Positions 59,814 to 64,000 of a stretch of DNA of 64,000 nucleotides are shown here, in pieces. The notes beneath the pieces are model-generated. The model was given only the letters and a program-made list of their open reading frames with translations. It was not told the DNA's origin and did no database searches. The stretch lies in NCBI RefSeq assembly GCF_030580935.1, contig NZ_JAUQOM010000002.1:558001-622000 (forward strand), written 5' to 3'. Every line of letters begins with the position of its first letter. The first letter of the stretch is position 1. Source of the DNA: Sphingobium cyanobacteriorum (GTDB lineage: Bacteria; Pseudomonadota; Alphaproteobacteria; Sphingomonadales; Sphingomonadaceae). Position numbers and translations under genes: made by a program.

Positions 59814-61022
59814 TCAAATACGCTCGATGATGATGCCGGTGCCCATCCCCGCGCCCACGCACAGGTTGATGAGCGCGGTGCCCTTGCCCGACCGTTCCAG
59901 TTCGTCCAGCGCGGTGCCCAGCACCATCGCCCCGGTCGCGCCGAGCGGATGGCCAAAGGCGATCGCGCCGCCATTGACGTTGATCCTGTCATGGTCGAGG
60001 TCCATCGCCTGCATGTAGCGCAGCACGACCGAGGCGAAGGCTTCGTTCAGTTCCCACAGGTCGATGTCGGCGGCGGTCATGCCCGCCCGCGCCAGCAGCT
60101 TGCCCGCGACGAATTCCGGCCCGGTCAGCATGATCAGCGGTTCCGACCCGATCGACCCCATGGCGCGGATGCGGGCGCGGGGCTTCAGCCCATATTTGTC
60201 GCCCATATCCTTGTTGCCGACCAGCACGGCGGCCGCACCATCCACGATGCCGCTGCTGTTGCCGGCATGGTGGATATGGTCGACCTTCTCCAGTTCGGGA
60301 TAGCGCAGCAGCGCCACCGTGTCGAAACCGGGCATGTCTTCGCCCAGGGCGGTGAAGCTGGGCTTCAATGCGGCGAGCGACTGCATCGTCGCGTCGGGGC
60401 GCATATGTTCGTCATGGTCGAGCACGATCTGACCGATCACATCCTTCACCGGCACGATCGAGCGGGCGAAGCGGCCTTCGTCCCAGGCCCGCTTGGCGCG
60501 TTTCTGGCTTTCGACCGCATAGGCGTCCGCATCGGTCCGGCTGATGCCGAACTTGGTGGCGATCACGTCCGCGCCGATGCCCTGCGGCGCGAAATAGGTC
60601 TTGTACGCCACCGCCGGGTCCATCGCCCATGCGCCCCCGTCCGACGCCATCGGCACGCGGCTCATCGATTCGACGCCGCCGCCGATCGCGAACATTGCCT
60701 CGCCCGAATGGACCTTCGCCGCCGCCATGTTGACCGCTTCCAGCCCCGACGCGCAGAAACGGTTGATCTGCACGCCCGGCACGGTCTGGGCATAGTCGGC
60801 GTTCAGCACGGCGACGCGGGCAATGTCCGCGCCCTGTTCGCCAACCGGGCTGACGCAGCCCAGGATCACGTCGTCCACGTCCGCCGTGTCGATCGCATTG
60901 CGGTCGCGCACCGCTTCCAGCACCTGCGTCGCCAACTGGATGGGGGTGATTTCGTGCAGCGATCCGTCCGCCTTGCCCCGGCCACGGGGCGTTCGGACGG
61001 CGTCGTAAATAAAGGCTTCCAT
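59814..61022 (-). CDS. acetyl-CoA C-acyltransferase (thiolase)
   Basis: A 402-residue thiolase. Nucleophile Cys90 in NRFCASGLEA, His in AFGHPLGATGAM and the second Cys in LCVGAGMGTG. It ends beta-oxidation by cleaving 3-ketoacyl-CoA, in partnership with the FadB-type enzyme downstream. The start is ATG 61022. The intergenic DNA upstream holds an inverted repeat that looks like an acyl-CoA-regulator operator. Confidence 0.95.
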   Translation of the reverse strand: MEAFIYDAVRTPRGRGKADGSLHEITPIQLATQVLEAVRDRNAIDTADVDDVILGCVSPVGEQGADIARVAVLNADYAQTVPGVQINRFCASGLEAVNMAAAKVHSGEAMFAIGGGVESMSRVPMASDGGAWAMDPAVAYKTYFAPQGIGADVIATKFGISRTDADAYAVESQKRAKRAWDEGRFARSIVPVKDVIGQIVLDHDEHMRPDATMQSLAALKPSFTALGEDMPGFDTVALLRYPELEKVDHIHHAGNSSGIVDGAAAVLVGNKDMGDKYGLKPRARIRAMGSIGSEPLIMLTGPEFVAGKLLARAGMTAADIDLWELNEAFASVVLRYMQAMDLDHDRINVNGGAIAFGHPLGATGAMVLGTALDELERSGKGTALINLCVGAGMGTGIIIERI

Positions 61023-61079
61023 ATGTCTGTCCCTCTCCGTGGGGCCGTTCCGGCGTATCGGATCTCGTGCATGAATGTA

Positions 61080-61095
61080 TTTACGTTTACGTAAA
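61080..61095. promoter_or_regulatory. TTTACGT-N2-ACGTAAA operator-like inverted repeat
   Basis: Perfect 7-bp arms, 61080-61086 and 61089-61095, 57 nt before the thiolase start and 206 nt before the MFS gene. The form resembles operators of MerR-type fatty-acid or branched-chain degradation regulators (LiuR-like), recalled from the literature, not searched. Confidence 0.6.
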
Positions 61096-61301
61096 GTGCA
61101 AGTGTCTATTACGCGGTTCGCGCCGTGCCAGCCCTGCCGTAAGGGCAAATGCGCAATCGCGATTCAGTTGTACCACTCGCTGTTGCGCTTTGCGCTTGTC
61201 CTGCGCGAATCCCCCTGCTATTTCAGGTAGATGAACGTGCGCGCCGGCGCATGGCGACGCAGGACCGTTGCACCCGTTCCAGAGCGGGCTATATCCCTCC
61301 C

Positions 61302-62972
61302 ATGGACAGTGCGACCCAAGCCCCGACCGAAAAACCGCCGTCGCCTTTCTCGATCCCCAGCTTCCGCGCGATCTGGATCGCCAGCCTCGGTTCCAATTTC
61401 GGGGGCCTGATCCAGTCGGTCGGCGCGGCCTGGATGATGACATCCCTGTCCGCGTCGCCGCTGCTGATCGCGCTGGTGCCGGCGGCGACGACCCTGCCGA
61501 TCATGCTGCTCTCGCTCTGGGCGGGCGCGGTGGCGGACAATCTTGACCGGCGCAAGGTGATGATCGCGTGCCAGGCCGCGATGCTGCTGACCTCCGCCGT
61601 GCTCGCGGTCACGGCCTGGGGCGGGGGCATGACCCCCTGGCTGCTGCTCGGCTTCACCTTCCTGCTCGGCTGCGCCACCGCGATCAACGGTCCCGCCTGG
61701 CAGGCGTCGGTCGGCGACATGGTGCCGCGCGCCGTTCTGCCCAGCGCGGTGGCGATGAATTCGATGGGCTTCAACCTCGCGCGCAGCGTCGGCCCGGCGC
61801 TGGGCGGCATCATCGTGGCGACGGCGGGGGCGGCGGCGGCGTTCCTGACCAACGCGCTCAGCTATGTCGCGCTGCTCGTGGTGCTGGCGCGCTGGCGCCC
61901 CGAAGTGCCGCCCAAGCTGCTGCCGCGCGAGCGGCTGGGCGTCGCGATGGTGGCGGGGGTGGGCTATGTCGCCGCCTCGCCCAAGATCAAGCTGGTGCTG
62001 CTGCGCGCCGGGGCGTTCGGCATCGGCGCGGCCGCCGTGTCGGCGCTGATGCCGCTGGTCGCGCGCGACCTGCTGGGCGGCGGGGCGCTGACCTTCGGCA
62101 TCATCAGCGGCGGTTTCGGCGTCGGCGCGGTGCTGGGCGCATTGTCCACCCGCCGCCTGCGCGCGCGCTTCCCGATCGAAACGATCGTGCGCTCGGCGGC
62201 GCTGGCCCTTGCGCTGGGCACGGCGATCACCGGGGCCAGCGGCTGGCTGGCGCTGTCGATCCTGGGCTATATGCTGGCCGGGGCGGGCTGGGTCATCGCG
62301 CTTTCCACCTTCAACGTGTCGGTTCAGATGTCCGCGCCCCGCTGGGTGGTGGCGCGCGCGGTCGCGCTGTACCAGATGATCGCGTTCGGCGGCATGGCCG
62401 GGGGCGCCTGGCTGTTCGGCTGGGTGGCGGAGCATCAGGGCGTGGTCATGGGCCTCTACGCCGCCGCAGGGATGCAATGCGTCGCGGCATTGCTGGGTTT
62501 CTGGCGGCCGCTGCCCCAGATTGGCGACGACAATCTCGACCCGCGCGGCGACTGGCATGAACCGGACACGATGATCCCGGTCGAGCCGCGCAGCGGGCCG
62601 ATCGTCATCACCATCGAATATCGCATCCCGCCCGGATCGGTCGTGCCCTTCCTGACCGCGATGAGCGAGCGCCGCCGCATCCGCCGCCGCGACGGCGCCC
62701 ATGGCTGGCAATTGCTGCGCGACCTGGGCGAACCGGACCTGTGGGTCGAGCGCTATCATGTGTCGACCTGGCTCGATTATGTCCGCCACAACCAGCGGCG
62801 CACCGTGGCCGACATTGCCAACAGCGAAGCGATCGCCGCGCTCCATGCCGGCCCGCAGGAGCCGGTCGTCCATCGCCGGCTGGAACGGCAGACCGGATCG
62901 CTGCCGATCAGCCGCGCGCCCGACGCCCGCGAAATGGGCGATGCCATGACCGATCCGACCCGGTCGAACTGA
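61302..62972 (+). CDS. MFS exporter (DHA3-like) with C-terminal ABM-like domain
   Basis: A 556-residue protein. Residues 1-420 form an MFS transporter with about eleven to twelve helices (GLIQSVGAAWMMTSLSASP, WAGAVADNLDRRKVMIACQA, FLLGCATAINGPAWQASVGD) of the enterobactin-exporter/MFS_3 type. Residues about 440-530 form a cytoplasmic antibiotic-biosynthesis-monooxygenase-like ferredoxin fold (VITIEYRIPPGSVVPFLTAM and WLDYVRHNQRRTVADI). ATG 61302. Divergent from the thiolase. Confidence 0.88.
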   Translation: MDSATQAPTEKPPSPFSIPSFRAIWIASLGSNFGGLIQSVGAAWMMTSLSASPLLIALVPAATTLPIMLLSLWAGAVADNLDRRKVMIACQAAMLLTSAVLAVTAWGGGMTPWLLLGFTFLLGCATAINGPAWQASVGDMVPRAVLPSAVAMNSMGFNLARSVGPALGGIIVATAGAAAAFLTNALSYVALLVVLARWRPEVPPKLLPRERLGVAMVAGVGYVAASPKIKLVLLRAGAFGIGAAAVSALMPLVARDLLGGGALTFGIISGGFGVGAVLGALSTRRLRARFPIETIVRSAALALALGTAITGASGWLALSILGYMLAGAGWVIALSTFNVSVQMSAPRWVVARAVALYQMIAFGGMAGGAWLFGWVAEHQGVVMGLYAAAGMQCVAALLGFWRPLPQIGDDNLDPRGDWHEPDTMIPVEPRSGPIVITIEYRIPPGSVVPFLTAMSERRRIRRRDGAHGWQLLRDLGEPDLWVERYHVSTWLDYVRHNQRRTVADIANSEAIAALHAGPQEPVVHRRLERQTGSLPISRAPDAREMGDAMTDPTRSN

Positions 62973-63027
62973 ATGTTGACGGCGCGGGCAGTTGACGGCG
63001 CGGGCACAGGCCGCGCGGCAATCCGAT

Positions 63028-63627
63028 TCAGCCCGGCGTGACCGATCGCCCGCCCAGCAAATCCTCCGGCGTATCGATATCGTGCAATATCGCGCCGCTC
63101 GTTTCGATCTGGACCCCATGGCTCAGCAGCGCGCGTGCGCCCTGGTCGCCTTTCAGGGCCAGCAGTTCGGGGAAATGCTTGCGCCCGATGAAGGCGGGCG
63201 GGGAGGAAGAAAAGCCGTCGGTGCTGGCGACGACGGAGCGTATGTCCTCGGCCGCCAGGCAGATGCGGTTATAATGGCTGGGCGGAATATTGGGCATGTC
63301 GGCCAGGCAGATCAAGATGCCGCGAATCCTGTTGTCGGGCATCACATGGTCGACCGCGCGCACGATGCTGCCCGCAATCCCATCTTCTGGCCGGTCATTG
63401 ACCAGGATCGTATAGCCGCGCCGGTCCAGCTTGCGATGGATCACCGGCGCGAATGCGATCGGGCGGACCACCGCGACCAGTTCGGCAAAGGCCATGGACG
63501 CCACCGTTTCCAGCGTATGCGCGGCCACCGGCTTGCCGCGCAGATCGGCCATCAGCTTGTCCGCCTCGCCAAAGCGTGACGACGTGCCGGCCGCCAGCAA
63601 AACCGCAGCGATACGTTCAGTGCGCAT
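63028..63627 (-). CDS. MobA-like NTP transferase (MocA type)
   Basis: A 199-residue nucleotidyltransferase: LLAAGTSSRFGEADK (nucleotide loop with Lys24), NDRPEDGIAGSIVRAVDHV, ICLADMPNI (metal/catalytic) and the end HDIDTPEDLL. This is the MocA/MobA-like group that attaches CMP or GMP to molybdopterin; no molybdenum enzyme lies nearby, so another substrate is possible. Confidence 0.88.
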   Translation of the reverse strand: MRTERIAAVLLAAGTSSRFGEADKLMADLRGKPVAAHTLETVASMAFAELVAVVRPIAFAPVIHRKLDRRGYTILVNDRPEDGIAGSIVRAVDHVMPDNRIRGILICLADMPNIPPSHYNRICLAAEDIRSVVASTDGFSSSPPAFIGRKHFPELLALKGDQGARALLSHGVQIETSGAILHDIDTPEDLLGGRSVTPG

Positions 63628-63776
63628 GGATAGTCGATTATTTCGTCATTTTTCTGGGCGTCCCTGACGGTCGGTGTGCCACCCTCGTGATGCCGTGTCC
63701 AGCGGTCCTGAAAGACACTGGCCATCCGCCATCCCAGTCGCCATATGCGGGGCGGACAAGAGGGAGTGGTTTGTGC

Positions 63777-64000
63777 ATGGCATGTGATCTGGACGCCGAA
63801 ACCGCCGGCGATGGCAAGACACCTGTTCCGGCCGATGTGAGCGAGGCGATCCGCACGCTGATTCGTTGGGCGGGGGATATCCCGGAACGCGAGGGATTGC
63901 TGGAAACGCCGCAACGTGTCGCGCGCGCCTGGCGGGAATATTGCCGCGGCTATGGCGACGATCCGGCCTATCATCTGTCCCGCATCTTCCACGAAGTGGG
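63777..64000 (+). CDS. folE: GTP cyclohydrolase I, 5' part (runs off window)
   Basis: The first 74 residues are visible: MACDLDAETAGDGKTP, then PADVSEAIRTLIRWAGD and REGLLETPQRVARAWREY, the N-terminal family block, and YHLSRIFHEVG at the edge. It catalyses the first step of folate/pterin synthesis. An AGGGAG site precedes the ATG. Confidence 0.9.
   Translation, partial: MACDLDAETAGDGKTPVPADVSEAIRTLIRWAGDIPEREGLLETPQRVARAWREYCRGYGDDPAYHLSRIFHEV

Noticed and set aside
57325..60018. 897-codon + strand frame opposite the FadB-type gene
   Set aside because: Shadow of a clear bifunctional beta-oxidation gene; it also runs through two inverted repeats.

Overview
The window reads as chromosomal DNA of an alphaproteobacterium, most likely a member of the Sphingomonadaceae (Sphingobium/Sphingomonas/Novosphingobium type). 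The evidence is the very high GC content, a gene-transfer-agent (GTA)-like structural cluster in the order known from Alphaproteobacteria, alphaproteobacterial signature genes (TrcR/DUF1013, DUF1192, DUF815, short YdcH proteins, a one-cysteine DksA, type-2 ArgC) and dispersed palindromes. I saw no rRNA or CRISPR array, and I noticed no tRNA by eye. Both ends cut genes: an exported protein on the left and folE on the right.

Region 1, 0.75-18.1 kb, is a head-and-tail cluster almost entirely on the + strand. It encodes large terminase, portal, a small membrane protein, HK97 protease, HK97 capsid, a tail fibre with a self-processing chaperone end, head-tail connector, tail terminator, major tail protein, two tail chaperones, a very short tape measure, a distal-tail protein fused to a sheath-like TIM barrel, hub, NlpC/P60 peptidase, a tip protein and a DUF2793 protein. 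No integrase, repressor, replication, small-terminase or lysis gene is visible, which fits a domesticated GTA better than a prophage. Several extra genes interrupt the backbone: a glycine-zipper protein, an AT-rich two-gene cassette with its own palindrome, a fibre inside the head module and a reverse-strand secreted protein. Terminator-like hairpins lie 18-25 nt before the start codons of the terminase, portal, capsid and fibre genes.

Region 2, 18.1-29.3 kb, holds an OmpA porin, lipoprotein SodC, RNA cyclic phosphodiesterase, a BI-1 protein, a GST, an alpha/beta hydrolase, a DUF4214-methyltransferase with an apparent ATT start, ClpA, a DUF1192 protein and a quinone oxidoreductase. Region 3, 29.5-43.8 kb, holds a phosphoesterase/GT4 pair that resembles the PlcP-Agt lipid-remodelling module, TrcR, an acyl-CoA ligase, MsrA, Sua5, DUF815, a sugar-dehydrogenase-like protein, ArgC, NlpC/P60, MarR, a leucyl aminopeptidase and lipoproteins. 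Region 4, 43.9-53.7 kb, holds an AT-rich orphan beta-helix tailspike-like protein, then rimO, a potassium channel, an NlpD-like protein and serS on the minus strand, a serine-rich protein with a C-terminal sorting signal, dksA, PilZ and two YdcH proteins.

Region 5, 53.7-64 kb, is housekeeping: an aminotransferase, pgl, YbaK, galE, a FadB-type bifunctional enzyme and thiolase (beta-oxidation), an MFS exporter, a MobA-like nucleotidyltransferase and the 5' part of folE. The FadB gene lies between two long perfect inverted repeats, and a LiuR-like operator sits upstream of the thiolase.
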